Assembly: GCA_965278995.1 (NCBI GenBank) | Contig: OZ257136.1 | Location: 4,278,001 to 4,342,000, forward strand | Length of the DNA stretch: 64,000 nucleotides | Source: JADJYF01 sp965278995 | GTDB lineage: Bacteria; Pseudomonadota; Gammaproteobacteria; Ga0077536 | Direction of reading: 5' to 3' | Shown here: positions 42,191-51,984 of the stretch, one piece after another | How the letters are laid out: the number at the start of each line of letters is the position of its first letter | Position numbering within the stretch: the stretch's first letter is position 1 | Notes under the pieces: model-generated | The model's input: the letters and a program-made list of their open reading frames with translations, nothing else | The model's database searches: none | Told to the model about the DNA's origin: nothing | Position numbers and translations under genes: made by a program

Positions 42191-45100
42191 TCAGGCCCGT
42201 GGTGGCGCCTCCAGACGCGCCAACTGCGCGCGCAGTTTTTCTGCGTCGGCCAGTGCTTCGCGGCGTTTTTCACGCTCCTTGTCGACCACGGCTGCCGGCG
42301 CACGTTCGACGAATGCCGTGTTATCGAGCTTGGCCTGCGCCCTCGCGGCGTCGCCGGTCAGTCGCTCCAGTTCTTTGCTGAGACGAGCCAGTTCCTGTTC
42401 GCGGTCGATGAGGTCGCTCATCGGGACGAGCACGGTCAGACCGCCGGCCAGGGCCGTTGCAGCGTCTTCGAGTCCGCTCGGGGCATCGACCAAGGGTCCT
42501 GTGCGGGCCAGCTGCTCGATCAGGCGTTGGTGTTCGGACAGCCAGGCGCGCTCGACCGGGGTGCCGTCGCGCACAAAGACCGGCAGGCGTTTGGCCGGCT
42601 CGATGTCGTATTCAGCGCGGATGCGGCGCACGCCGAGCACCACCTCGCGGACCCAGGTGAACGCGGCTTCGTCAGCGGCGCTGGCGGCGTAATCCGCTGT
42701 ACGCGGAAAGGCCTGTGTCATGAGTGTATCGGCGGTCGCGCCGGTCAATGGCGCCAGGCGCAACCAGATTTCCTCAGTCAGGAACGGCATCAACGGGTGG
42801 ACTGCGCGCAGAAGGCCATCGAGGATGTCGAGCAAGGTCGCGCAGATGCCGTCTTTCTGCGCCTGAGTCGCCTGGGTCTCGTTCAAGCCGACTTTCGCCA
42901 TCTCAATATACCAGTCGCAATACTCATCCCAGATGAATTCATAGAGCGCTTGTGCCGCGAGGTCGAAGCGATAGCCGGTATAGCCCTCGTGCACGCGTGC
43001 GAGCGTGGTGCGGAAGCGGCCTCGGATCCAGCGCTCCGCCATGCCCGACACCTGCGCTGACGCCGACGTCTCGCCGCGATGTTGTTCGCACACCATCAGC
43101 ACGAAGCGGGAGGCGTTCCAGATCTTGTTGCAGAAGTTCCGGTAGCCACCGATGCGACCGAGATCGAAACGGATATCGCGACCCTGAGTGGCCATGATCG
43201 CGAACGTGAACCGGAGCGCATCGGTGCCGTGGGCGCCGATACCGTCGGGATACTGACGGCGGGTCGCCTGGGCGATTTTCGGCGCATCTTCCGGACGCAT
43301 CAGGCCAGTGGTGCGCTTGGCTACCAGGGGTTCGAGTTCGATGCCGTCGATGAGATCGATGGGGTCGAGAATATTGCCTTTCGATTTCGACATCTTGTTG
43401 CCGTCGGCATCGCGCACCAGACCGTGGATGTAGACCTCGCGGAACGGCACATCGCCCATGAACTTGATGCCCATCATGATCATGCGGGCGACCCAGAAAA
43501 AAATGATATCGAAGCCGGTAACGAGCACATTGGTCGGATAATAAGTCGCGAGCTCCGGTGTCGCCTGCGGCCAGCCCAGGGTCGAGAATGGCCACAACGC
43601 CGACGAAAACCAGGTATCGAGAACGTCTTCGTCCTGCCGCAGCACGACCTCGGCGCTGAGACCGGCACGCGCGCGCGCATCGTGTTCGTCCAGGCCGACG
43701 TAGTAGCGGCCCTGCTCGTCGTACCAGGCCGGAATACGATGGCCCCACCATAGCTGGCGGCTGATGCACCAGTCCTCGATGTTGCGCATCCATTCGAAAT
43801 AAGTCTTCGACCAGTTGTCGGGGATGAAGCGGATCCGGCCCTGTTCGACCGCGGCAATCGCCGGCGCGGCCAGCGGTGCGGCGCGGACGAACCACTGATC
43901 GGTGAGATACGGTTCAATCACGGCCTGCGAGCGATCGCCACGCGGCACCATCAACTTGTGATCGTCGATGCGCGCAACGAGTCCGCGCTCGTTCATCTCG
44001 GCCACCACGCGCTGGCGCGCAACCAGCCGATCGAGCCCACGGAATCGCTCCGGCGCAATCTCGTTGATCGCGGCGTCATCGGTGAAAATATTGATCAGGG
44101 GCAGACTGTGGCGCTGGCCGACGGCATAGTCGTTGAAGTCGTGTGCCGGGGTGATCTTCACGCAGCCGGAGCCGAACTCCGGATCGACGTACTCGTCGGC
44201 AATGATCGGTATTTCCCTTTCGGCCAGCGGCAGCAGGACCATCTTGCCGATGAAACGTCGATAGCGATCGTCGTTCGGGTGCACCGCAACGGCGGCATCG
44301 CCGAGCATCGTTTCCGGTCGGGTGGTCGCAACGATGACGTGTCCGTTACCGTCGGCGAGCGGGTAGCGCAGATGCCACAGCGAGCCGTTCTCTTCCTCGG
44401 CGACGACTTCCAGATCGGAAATTGCCGTATGCAGCACCGGGTCCCAGTTGACCAGACGCTTGCCGCGATAGATCAGACCCTCTTCGTACAGACGCACGAA
44501 CACTTCGCGGACTGCCGTCGACAGTTCGTCGTCCAACGTGAAGCGCTCACGGCTCCAATCCATCGAGGCACCCATGCGGCGCAGCTGCCGGGTGATAGTG
44601 CCGCCGGATTCGTGTTTCCAGGCCCAGACTGCGTCGATGAACCGCTCTCGACCTAATTCATGGCGTGATTGACCCGCTTGCGCGAGCTGGCGCTCGACGA
44701 CGATCTGCGTGGCAATGCCGGCGTGATCGGTGCCGCATTGCCACAGTGTCCGTTCACCGTTCATGCGGTGATAACGGATGAGCGCGTCCATCAGGGTGTC
44801 CTGGAAGGCATGCCCCATGTGCAGGCTGCCGGTCACATTCGGTGGCGGCAGCATGATGCAATACGGCGGACCTTCGGCGCCTGGCTTGAAATAGCCGTCG
44901 TTTTCCCAATGCGCGTAGCGGCGGGCTTCGAGCGCTTGCGGGTCGTAGGTTTTCTCCATGGCAGTCAGGTTCGCTGTGGGCTTCGTCGAGGGAGCGGGTG
45001 GCGGCGCTGTCAGGCCGGGCTGGGTGTGGTCGGCGAGTTCGCGCTTGAATTCGGCTTTCAGTTCAGCAACGGCGCTCGCCATGCCCTCGCTCAGCATTTG

Positions 45101-45331
45101 CTTGAGTTCGCGCGCCAGTTCGTTCAGGGGGCCGGGGCCGGCAGCCGGCGTTTCTGCCGCCGTCGCTGCCACTGGCACACTGGTGTCGACTGCCGCCGCC
45201 ATCACCAAGCTGCGCTCGATCAGCGGCTGTGGGGGCGCGACGCGCTCGGTCAGGCGCGGCGGTCGCGCGGCAGCGGGGTCCGCCATGCTGCCAGCTGCCA
45301 GTTCGCCGTCCGGGCGGTGTGCGTCGCTCAT
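42191..45331 (-). CDS. valS: Valyl-tRNA synthetase with 124-residue N-terminal extension
   Basis: 1046 residues. Class I synthetase: HIGH box as HMGH (171-174, in NVTGSLHMGH), KMSKSKGN, an inserted editing domain and a C-terminal coiled coil (ELARLSKELERL and so on). Residue 125 (MEKTYDPQALEARRY) is where most ValRS begin, but the frame is open for 124 more codons up to an ATG one base past the holC stop. That extension is Ala/Pro-rich with one amphipathic helix (LNELARELKQMLSEGM). I keep the long start because it is tightly coupled to holC and no other gene fills the space; ATG 44959 is the alternative. Confidence 0.9.
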   Translation of the reverse strand: MSDAHRPDGELAAGSMADPAAARPPRLTERVAPPQPLIERSLVMAAAVDTSVPVAATAAETPAAGPGPLNELARELKQMLSEGMASAVAELKAEFKRELADHTQPGLTAPPPAPSTKPTANLTAMEKTYDPQALEARRYAHWENDGYFKPGAEGPPYCIMLPPPNVTGSLHMGHAFQDTLMDALIRYHRMNGERTLWQCGTDHAGIATQIVVERQLAQAGQSRHELGRERFIDAVWAWKHESGGTITRQLRRMGASMDWSRERFTLDDELSTAVREVFVRLYEEGLIYRGKRLVNWDPVLHTAISDLEVVAEEENGSLWHLRYPLADGNGHVIVATTRPETMLGDAAVAVHPNDDRYRRFIGKMVLLPLAEREIPIIADEYVDPEFGSGCVKITPAHDFNDYAVGQRHSLPLINIFTDDAAINEIAPERFRGLDRLVARQRVVAEMNERGLVARIDDHKLMVPRGDRSQAVIEPYLTDQWFVRAAPLAAPAIAAVEQGRIRFIPDNWSKTYFEWMRNIEDWCISRQLWWGHRIPAWYDEQGRYYVGLDEHDARARAGLSAEVVLRQDEDVLDTWFSSALWPFSTLGWPQATPELATYYPTNVLVTGFDIIFFWVARMIMMGIKFMGDVPFREVYIHGLVRDADGNKMSKSKGNILDPIDLIDGIELEPLVAKRTTGLMRPEDAPKIAQATRRQYPDGIGAHGTDALRFTFAIMATQGRDIRFDLGRIGGYRNFCNKIWNASRFVLMVCEQHRGETSASAQVSGMAERWIRGRFRTTLARVHEGYTGYRFDLAAQALYEFIWDEYCDWYIEMAKVGLNETQATQAQKDGICATLLDILDGLLRAVHPLMPFLTEEIWLRLAPLTGATADTLMTQAFPRTADYAASAADEAAFTWVREVVLGVRRIRAEYDIEPAKRLPVFVRDGTPVERAWLSEHQRLIEQLARTGPLVDAPSGLEDAATALAGGLTVLVPMSDLIDREQELARLSKELERLTGDAARAQAKLDNTAFVERAPAAVVDKEREKRREALADAEKLRAQLARLEAPPRA

Positions 45332-45332
45332 G

Positions 45333-45767
45333 TCAGCGGGCGAGCTTGTGCGTATTCAGTGGGAAACCGCGTTCCTGATAATGCCGGTAGCGCGTGCGAG
45401 CAGCGTTGCGCGAGATCTCATCGAAGCCGGCCGACTCGACCACGCGGGAAAACTGGCTCGCCGTTGCCGGCACCTGCTGCGACAGATTGACCAGCACGTC
45501 CGGTGTGCGCACGGTCTCGGCGCGCAAGCCGATCAGCACCGGTGTGTCGCCAGTGTCAGTGTCGTTATCAGCGAGGGCATGCGGCACAAAACTCGTGTCC
45601 TGAAATCGCCACAACAGGGTGTCGAACGCGCGCGCCTGATCGGCATCCTCGCATTGCACATAGACCTGGTGACCCTGTTGCCAGGCTTTCTCGACAACGC
45701 GACAAAGCATGCGGTCGTGCAGATCCGGGGTCGGATTATCGAGGACGTAGAAGTCGATGCGGGTCAT
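45333..45767 (-). CDS. holC: DNA polymerase III chi subunit
   Basis: 144 residues: starts TRIDFYVLDNPT, CRVVEKAWQQGHQVYVQCED, then LLWRFQDTSFVPHAL, the fold of HolC that binds SSB and links the clamp loader. It stands between pepA and valS exactly as in E. coli. ATG 45767, 3 bp after pepA. Confidence 0.93.
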   Translation of the reverse strand: MTRIDFYVLDNPTPDLHDRMLCRVVEKAWQQGHQVYVQCEDADQARAFDTLLWRFQDTSFVPHALADNDTDTGDTPVLIGLRAETVRTPDVLVNLSQQVPATASQFSRVVESAGFDEISRNAARTRYRHYQERGFPLNTHKLAR

Positions 45768-45770
45768 TGA

Positions 45771-47258
45771 TCACCCAGCGTCGACCTGCGAGAGGATGTA
45801 TTCCAGAAGCAGAGGTACCGGCCTGCCGCTGGAGCCCTTGGCTTTGCCACTGCTCCAGGCCGTGCCCGCGATGTCGAGATGAGCCCAGCGATAGTCTTTG
45901 GTAAAGCGCGCGAGAAAACAGGCTGCCGTAATCGTGCCGGCGCTGCGCCCACCGACATTCGCCATGTCGGCGAATGGGGTGTCGAGCTGGCGCTGGTATT
46001 CCTCCCACAGCGGCAGGCGCCAGGCGCGATCGCCACTGTGCTGGCCGGCCGCGAGCAGGGCTTCGGCCAGCGCATCGTCATTGGCAAGCAGTCCACTGGC
46101 GTGATCGCCGAGCGCAATCACACAGGCACCGGTCAGGGTTGCGATATCGATCACGACTTCGGGTCGGAAGCGGGCCGTGTAGGTCAACGCGTCGCACAGA
46201 ATAAGGCGCCCTTCGGCATCGGTATTCAGGATTTCGATAGTCTGGCCGGACATGCTGGTGACGACATCACCCGGTTTGCTGGCGTTGCCGTCAGGCATGT
46301 TCTCGGTCGCCGGGATCACCCCGACGACGTTGATTGCGGGCCCGAGTTCGGCCAACGTCGCCATCACGCCGATGACGCTGGCGGCGCCTGACATGTCGAA
46401 CTTCATTTCATCCATCCCCGCGCCGGGTTTGAGCGAAATGCCGCCAGAATCGAACGTAACACCTTTGCCGACCAGCGCTATCGGTTGTGCGTCATCGGCG
46501 CGGCCGCGGTAGTTCAGGATGATCAGCTTGGCTGGCTGGCGCGAGCCGCGCGCGACCGACAGCAGCGAACCCATGCCGAGCGCTTCCATATCCGCTTCTT
46601 CGAGTACTTCGCAATCCAGCGCGGCGTGAGCCTCCGCCAGCGCGAGCGCCTGTTCGGCAAGATACGTTGGCGTACACAGATTGCCGGGCCGATTGGCCAG
46701 ATTCTTCATCAGCTCGACGCCGCTGACTTTGGCGCGCGCCTGATTGAGCGCGGCGCGGAGCGCTGGAGCGTTTTCGTCATCGACCAGAAATCCGAGCCGC
46801 GCAAGTCCGTGACTTTCCGGTTTGGACTTGTGTTCGTCGTAGCGGTAGCCGCTGGCGGCAAACGTCAATGCGTGATGATCGAGTTTCCACTGCAGCGTTT
46901 CGTTCTTGACCGGAACATCGTGCAGCGTGCTTACGACACTTTTCAGTTTGAACGAGCGAACGGCATCAGCTGTCTTCGCCAGTAACTTGTGATAATCGGC
47001 CGCGGTAATCCCATCCGCTTTGCCAACGCCGACCAGCAGGACCCGTTCGGCGGCAACGCCGGAAACATCCGGCAACAACACGCATTCGCCTGGTTTACCG
47101 TGGATATCACCGCGTTGGACAATCCGCGAGAGCGCGCCGCGGCTGGCACGATCGAGATCCTGAGCAGTGGCGGTCAGCGTTTTGCCGGCCTGGATGCCGA
47201 CGATGAGGCAGGTGGTTTTCTGTTTGCGAGCCTGACCACGCTTGATGGCGAATTCCAT
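45771..47258 (-). CDS. pepA: Leucyl (cytosol) aminopeptidase PepA
   Basis: 495 residues, M17 metallopeptidase. N-terminal PepA_N domain, catalytic domain with GKGVTFDSGGISLKP (metal-binding Asp), MSGAASVIG, TENMPDGNA and the signature NTDAEGRLIL. Hexameric; in E. coli it also binds DNA in Xer recombination. ATG 47258 (MEFAIKRG). Divergent from lptG. Confidence 0.95.
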   Translation of the reverse strand: MEFAIKRGQARKQKTTCLIVGIQAGKTLTATAQDLDRASRGALSRIVQRGDIHGKPGECVLLPDVSGVAAERVLLVGVGKADGITAADYHKLLAKTADAVRSFKLKSVVSTLHDVPVKNETLQWKLDHHALTFAASGYRYDEHKSKPESHGLARLGFLVDDENAPALRAALNQARAKVSGVELMKNLANRPGNLCTPTYLAEQALALAEAHAALDCEVLEEADMEALGMGSLLSVARGSRQPAKLIILNYRGRADDAQPIALVGKGVTFDSGGISLKPGAGMDEMKFDMSGAASVIGVMATLAELGPAINVVGVIPATENMPDGNASKPGDVVTSMSGQTIEILNTDAEGRLILCDALTYTARFRPEVVIDIATLTGACVIALGDHASGLLANDDALAEALLAAGQHSGDRAWRLPLWEEYQRQLDTPFADMANVGGRSAGTITAACFLARFTKDYRWAHLDIAGTAWSSGKAKGSSGRPVPLLLEYILSQVDAG

Positions 47259-47406
47259 AGCTGACCTCATCGATGAAAAGGTGGGGCAGCGGCCGGGTCG
47301 CGCTAAGCAGACCGCGCGTGCAGGCTGCGCCGGGCAGCGCCGCAGTGTATTCTTTTGCGCCCTGAGGCGCAAAGTTGAGGGCCCAGCCAGGCACTCTGTC
47401 AGTCAC

Positions 47407-48471
47407 ATGTTGATCATTGATCGCTACATCGGCCGCGCGGTGGTGGGCGCCACGCTGACCGTGCTGGTGGTGCTGCTCGCGATCTTCTCGTTTTTCGATT
47501 TTATCGACGAACTCGAGGACCTCGGTCATGGCGCGTATGGGCTGGTCGAAGTTGGCCAAGTCGTCGTGCTTGGTCTACCCGGACTTGCCTATCAGCTGTT
47601 CCCGATAGCGGCCTTGATCGGCTCACTGCTCGGGCTGGGCGCACTCGCCGAGCGCAACGAAATTTCCGTGCTGCGTGCAGCCGGCGTGTCTCGTTTTCGG
47701 ATCATGCGCGCCGTCATGCAGGCCGGACTCGTGTTTGCTGTTCTGGCGGCCGTCATCGGCGAGTTCGTGTTTCCATTCTGCGCGCGGCAGGCGCAGGAGA
47801 TCCGCGCGCTGGCACAAAGCGATCAGGTGACGGCCAGCACCGAAAGCGGGTTCTGGGCGCGCGATGGCAATAGTTACATCAATATCGGCGAAATTCTCTC
47901 CGAAGGCCGGTTTCACGACATCCGCATCCTGGAATTCGACGGCGCCAACCAGTTGCGCTCGGCGACGGTTGCGCGCAGTGCGAGCTATGTCGATGACCAG
48001 TGGCAGCTCGAAGGTATTGCGCGAACACTGTTCGACCATGGCCGGATCAGCGCTGAACGGCGCGACAAGGTCGCGTGGAGCTCGCTGCTGAATCCTGAGC
48101 TGATCGGTATGGTCGCGGTCAATCCGGACACCTTGTCCCTGCTCGACCTCTCGCGCTACGTCGAATTCGTCGAACGCAACGGGCAGAGCGCGCAGCGCTG
48201 GGAGCACGCGTTGTGGAGCAAGCTCGGCTATCCGTTGGCCTGCATGGTGATGGTCTTTCTCGCCATTCCACTCGTGATGGCTGCGTCCCGTTCGAGTTCA
48301 GGCGGGCGACGTATCCTGCTGGGTGCGCTGATTGGACTCGCTTTTCACGTCTTGAATCAGGCGTCCGGTCATCTCGGCGTCGTCTTCGGCGTCGCGCCGG
48401 CGGCGAGCGCGCTCGGGCCGACCGTGCTGCTGCTGGCGGTTGGACTGCTGCTCAATCAGCGCGCACGATGA
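47407..48471 (+). CDS. lptG: LPS export ABC transporter permease LptG
   Basis: 354 residues. Begins LIIDRYIGRAVVGATLTVLV, then NEISVLRAAGVSRFRI (coupling helix), a periplasmic jellyroll domain, and three C-terminal membrane helices. Matches E. coli LptG rather than LptF (DRYIG start, QLFPIAALIGSLLGLG). LptF normally precedes it divergently from pepA; here only 148 bp with no gene lie between. LptF must be encoded elsewhere. ATG 47407. Confidence 0.92.
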   Translation: MLIIDRYIGRAVVGATLTVLVVLLAIFSFFDFIDELEDLGHGAYGLVEVGQVVVLGLPGLAYQLFPIAALIGSLLGLGALAERNEISVLRAAGVSRFRIMRAVMQAGLVFAVLAAVIGEFVFPFCARQAQEIRALAQSDQVTASTESGFWARDGNSYINIGEILSEGRFHDIRILEFDGANQLRSATVARSASYVDDQWQLEGIARTLFDHGRISAERRDKVAWSSLLNPELIGMVAVNPDTLSLLDLSRYVEFVERNGQSAQRWEHALWSKLGYPLACMVMVFLAIPLVMAASRSSSGGRRILLGALIGLAFHVLNQASGHLGVVFGVAPAASALGPTVLLLAVGLLLNQRAR

Positions 48472-48868
48472 GCGTCCGCGACCAGCGGTCATGCCAGGTG
48501 CGGCCCTGTGGATCCCACAGCGCCGCCAGATAGCCGAGACCGAAACATAAAAACGAGACCAGCGCGCTGGCGAAGCGCAGCACGGATTCGCGCCAGTTTG
48601 GCGAGCGTGCTTCGCTGTCCGCGACGATTTCGAGCTTCCAGGCCTGCATGCCGAGCGTCCGGCCACGCGTCCAGCAGGCGCCGAAGTAGCAAAACACGAC
48701 GGCCAGCAGATAGAGCGTGAACAGTGGATTACCCGCATTGATCGGCGTGCCGCCTGCGAGCACAGGAATGAATGCGGCAAAATACGTGACGGTAAATGCA
48801 GCTATCGCGTCGTAGATGAGCGCGATCAGGCGGCGTGGAACGGCAGCCGAGGGCAGTGTGGCGTTCAA
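48452..48868 (-). CDS. RDD-domain membrane protein
   Basis: 138 residues, TTG start at 48868 as no ATG or GTG is available. PRRLIALIYDAIAAF with the conserved Arg and Asp, a second helix (LYLLAVVFCYFGACW), RGRTLGMQAWKLEI and DRWSRT at the C-terminus fit the RDD family of small membrane proteins (some act as sodium/proton antiporters). The last 20 bp overlap the convergent lptG. Confidence 0.8.
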   Translation of the reverse strand: MNATLPSAAVPRRLIALIYDAIAAFTVTYFAAFIPVLAGGTPINAGNPLFTLYLLAVVFCYFGACWTRGRTLGMQAWKLEIVADSEARSPNWRESVLRFASALVSFLCFGLGYLAALWDPQGRTWHDRWSRTLIVRAD

Positions 48869-48925
48869 TCTTGTTCGTTCGCGCTTGTGGTAAGGTCACT
48901 GCTCGCTGCTGGCAGACTTGCACGT

Positions 48926-50068
48926 ATGACCGTTAAGGTAACAAGTCCGTTGATCGCACGCCGTCTGACGATGCCGCGCTCGGGCAGTGCCTGGTGGTTG
49001 GCTCCGGCGCTGACACTTCTGCTCATGCTGGTGCAGGCAGCAAGCCAGGCCAAAGATGTCTACGTCGGCAATTATCGCCTGCATATCGCCTGCCACGGTA
49101 GCGGTGTGCCGACTGTCGTGCTCGACGCCGGTCTCGGCGGCTCGGCGCTCGAATGGGTGCGAGTGCAGGCGCGTCTGCGCCACACGACCCGCGTCTGCAG
49201 TTACGATCGTGCCGGGTATGGCGCAAGCGACGCTGGTCCCGCGCCGCGCACCAGTTCGCACATTGCCAGTGAACTCTACCTGTTGCTCGAAGCCGCCGGC
49301 GAAGTGCCGCCAGTCATTCTGGTCGGGCACTCCTTCGGCGGCTACAACATGCAGTTGTTCGCGCATCGTTATCCCGATCTGACGGCCGGTCTGGTCCTGG
49401 TCGATGCCTCTCATCCAGCCCAGGTAGAACGGTTGCTCGCGCCGCCGCTCGCACTCCTGACAGCGCCCTCCAACCGTGCCGGGGTCGTCCACTTTCGCAA
49501 TCCCCCGGTACCGCATCCTTTGCTGCCAGACGACGTGCGACGGCGCATTCTCATCGATTCTCGCAGCTGGAAAGCCCGTCGCACCCTGGGTGATGAAATG
49601 CTCGCTTTCCGCGACAGCGCGCGCGAAGTCACAGAGAGTCGTCTGGCCGCTGACGACCTCCCACTGGTGGTGCTCACACGCGGGCGCCTCGATGGCAGGC
49701 TCACGCGCAAACGTCGCCTGCTCGAGCAGCGTTGGCTCGAACTGCAGACCGAGCTGGCTGCCACCAGTATCGACTCGGCGCATCTCATCGCCATCGACAG
49801 TGGTCACGCGATACATATCGAACAACCCGGGCTCGTCGCTTATGCCATCGCCATGCTGGTGCAGCATTATCGCGCCGGTCTGCCGGTGACTGCGGGCGGC
49901 GGCACGATTATTCCAGCCCTGGCCAACCATTTCGAGCTTGGCGGTGTGCGGTGGCTGCGCGACACATTGACGCTATACCCGACGCGGATTGCGGCGGGCG
50001 ACGATCAAAGTTGTGTGCTGAAAGTGGGTCCGGCTGCCTGTGTCGCGCCTGTGGATGGCGCTCCCTAG
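48926..50068 (+). CDS. Exported alpha/beta hydrolase
   Basis: 380 residues. An N-terminal hydrophobic segment (about 31-45) then VGNYRLHIACHGSG, VVLDAGLGGSALEW, SYDRAGYGASDAG, nucleophile Ser in LVGHSFGGYN, and the catalytic His in IDSGHAIHIEQP. A generic hydrolase fold, likely periplasmic; substrate unknown. The last about 65 residues go beyond the fold and the stop lies 13 bp inside the tRNA-Glu gene on the other strand. ATG 48926 or 48971 are both possible. Confidence 0.8.
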   Translation: MTVKVTSPLIARRLTMPRSGSAWWLAPALTLLLMLVQAASQAKDVYVGNYRLHIACHGSGVPTVVLDAGLGGSALEWVRVQARLRHTTRVCSYDRAGYGASDAGPAPRTSSHIASELYLLLEAAGEVPPVILVGHSFGGYNMQLFAHRYPDLTAGLVLVDASHPAQVERLLAPPLALLTAPSNRAGVVHFRNPPVPHPLLPDDVRRRILIDSRSWKARRTLGDEMLAFRDSAREVTESRLAADDLPLVVLTRGRLDGRLTRKRRLLEQRWLELQTELAATSIDSAHLIAIDSGHAIHIEQPGLVAYAIAMLVQHYRAGLPVTAGGGTIIPALANHFELGGVRWLRDTLTLYPTRIAAGDDQSCVLKVGPAACVAPVDGAP

Positions 50069-50131
50069 GGGAGTCGAACCCCTGTTTTCGGCGTGAGAGG
50101 CCAACGTCCTGGACCACTAGACGAAGGGAGC
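50056..50131 (-). tRNA. tRNA-Glu (anticodon CUC)
   Basis: 76 nt with encoded CCA (complement of 50056-50058). Acceptor stem GCTCCCT/AGGGAGC, D arm CGTCTAGTGGTCCAGGACG-like, anticodon loop CTCTCAC with anticodon CTC, T arm GGGGTTCGACTCCCC. Body is close to E. coli tRNA-Glu. The 3' end overlaps the convergent hydrolase ORF by 13 bp. Confidence 0.95.
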
Positions 50132-50406
50132 GGCGAGCCGTCTCTCGATGTTATCATAAGGCGGTCACGGTGGACCCCGGCGGTAGGTTTTCCTATTCCC
50201 CGCTTGCAGCCGTTGCACGATTTCCTGCGGCACCCGCCATGCTCGACCGTCCGTCAGATGCAGGCCTGCAACTGTGCTTGAGAGTGCCGTTGCCGGACGA
50301 CCAGCAACGGGTCGAGACTCAGGAGATCCCTTCTTAACGATGCCGCCCGGAGGGCGATTGGACAGCACAACAGGGCCCGATAGCAGTTCCCGACCGTCGG
50401 CGCGCG

Positions 50407-51984
50407 GTGCCCGCCACCGCAGATGCCGAGGTCGTTGAAGCCGTGAGCAAGGCGATCATCCAAGGCGCAATCGCGTTCCTCGCCCAGTTGGCGCGGGTAT
50501 TTCGCCCTGCCACGCCAGCATCGCTACGGGACGAAATCGCGCGGGATCCCATTGCTGACGCCGTTGGCCGGACCGATCTCGAATTTTCGTCCCGGCACAG
50601 CACGCGGGAGCGTCGCCCCGCAGGTACTCGTAGCGCTACCCGCAAGCCAGCGCGGCGGACGCCGCGCCAACCTGAGTCATCGCGCGAGCGTCCCGCAGGG
50701 GCGCCACGAATCTATACGCGCGACGAGCATACGATTTCGCGCAAGTTTATTTCACCGGCTGCGCTCAAGGTCCTTTATCGACTCGATGGCGCCGGATTCC
50801 GCGCCTGTCTCGTCGGCGGCGGTGTTCGTGATCTGCTGCTCGGGCGGGAACCGAAAGATTTCGACATCGCGACAGACGCGCATCCAGAGAAGGTGCGCGA
50901 ACTGTTCCGCAATTGCCGTCTGATCGGGCGGCGCTTCCGCCTTGCGCACGTTCGCTTCGGTGCCGAGATTATTGAGGTCGCGACATTCCGGGCGGCGCAT
51001 GAGCTGGATTCCGACGAAGCGGAGATGACCGACGATGGCCGGATTCTGCGCGACAACGTCTATGGCACCATTGAGGACGATGTGTGGCGACGCGACTTCA
51101 CGGTCAACGCGTTGTATTACGATATTCATGACTTCAGCGTGATCGACTACGTCGGTGGCGTCGAAGATCTGAAAAATGGCGCTTTGCGCCTGATCGGCGA
51201 CGCCGGGCAACGTTACCGCGAAGATCCGGTGCGGATGCTGCGTGCGATCCGCTTCGCTGCCAAATTGGGATTTACCCTCGAAACTGCGGCGGCCAAACCT
51301 TTGCACGAGTTAGGCGAGCTGCTCGACGAAGTTTCGCCGGCACGACTGTTCGACGAAACGATGAAGTTGTTTCACGGTGGCGCGGCGTTGGCCTCGTTCG
51401 AGTTGTTACGCCACTACAATCTTTTCACGCACCTGTTTCCCGCCACCGAGGCGGCACTCGCGCTTCAGCATGGCGACTTCCCGGCAACGCTGGTTGGGCT
51501 GGCTCTAGCCAATACTGACCAGCGCATTGCGCAGGACAAGCCGGTAACACCGGCCTTTCTGCTCGCCGCACTGCTGTGGGACAGTGTCGAGGCCGAAAGT
51601 CAGCGACTCGAAGCGACGGGCGTCAGTCCGCTGGATGCAATAGAGCTCGCCGCCGACACCGTCCTCGCTGAACAGGTCGCGCAGCTTGCCGTACCTCGGC
51701 GTTTCACCCAGATGACACGGGAGATCTGGACGCTGCAGCTTCGTTTGCCAAATCGCTCACCGAAACGGGTCGAACGCATGCTCGAACACCCGCGCTTCCG
51801 CGCGGCGTATGATTTTCTTGCGCTACGCGCCGCCGCCGGCGAGCCGCTCGAAGAACTGGTCGAATGGTGGACGCGCTATCAGGAAAGTGACGATGAGCAG
51901 CGCGTCGACGTGCTGAACGAAGCGCAAGGCGACCGTGCAGCGGCCCCCCGCCGCCGCCGCCGACGGCGACGGACGCCGACTTGA
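50407..51984 (+). CDS. pcnB: Poly(A) polymerase I
   Basis: 525 residues. Nucleotidyltransferase head: VGGGVRDLLLGREPKDFDIAT (Asp pair), RLIGRRFRLAHV, RRDFTVNALYY, and the downstream DLKNGALRLIGD, RYREDPVRMLRAIRFAAKLG that match PcnB rather than CCA-adding enzymes. N-terminal 100 residues low complexity and Arg/Pro rich; C-terminus ends in a run of Arg (residues about 515-522), possible RNA binding. Adds poly(A) tails that speed RNA decay. GTG 50407 is the earliest start; GTG 50443 is an alternative. Confidence 0.92.
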   Translation: MPATADAEVVEAVSKAIIQGAIAFLAQLARVFRPATPASLRDEIARDPIADAVGRTDLEFSSRHSTRERRPAGTRSATRKPARRTPRQPESSRERPAGAPRIYTRDEHTISRKFISPAALKVLYRLDGAGFRACLVGGGVRDLLLGREPKDFDIATDAHPEKVRELFRNCRLIGRRFRLAHVRFGAEIIEVATFRAAHELDSDEAEMTDDGRILRDNVYGTIEDDVWRRDFTVNALYYDIHDFSVIDYVGGVEDLKNGALRLIGDAGQRYREDPVRMLRAIRFAAKLGFTLETAAAKPLHELGELLDEVSPARLFDETMKLFHGGAALASFELLRHYNLFTHLFPATEAALALQHGDFPATLVGLALANTDQRIAQDKPVTPAFLLAALLWDSVEAESQRLEATGVSPLDAIELAADTVLAEQVAQLAVPRRFTQMTREIWTLQLRLPNRSPKRVERMLEHPRFRAAYDFLALRAAAGEPLEELVEWWTRYQESDDEQRVDVLNEAQGDRAAAPRRRRRRRRTPT

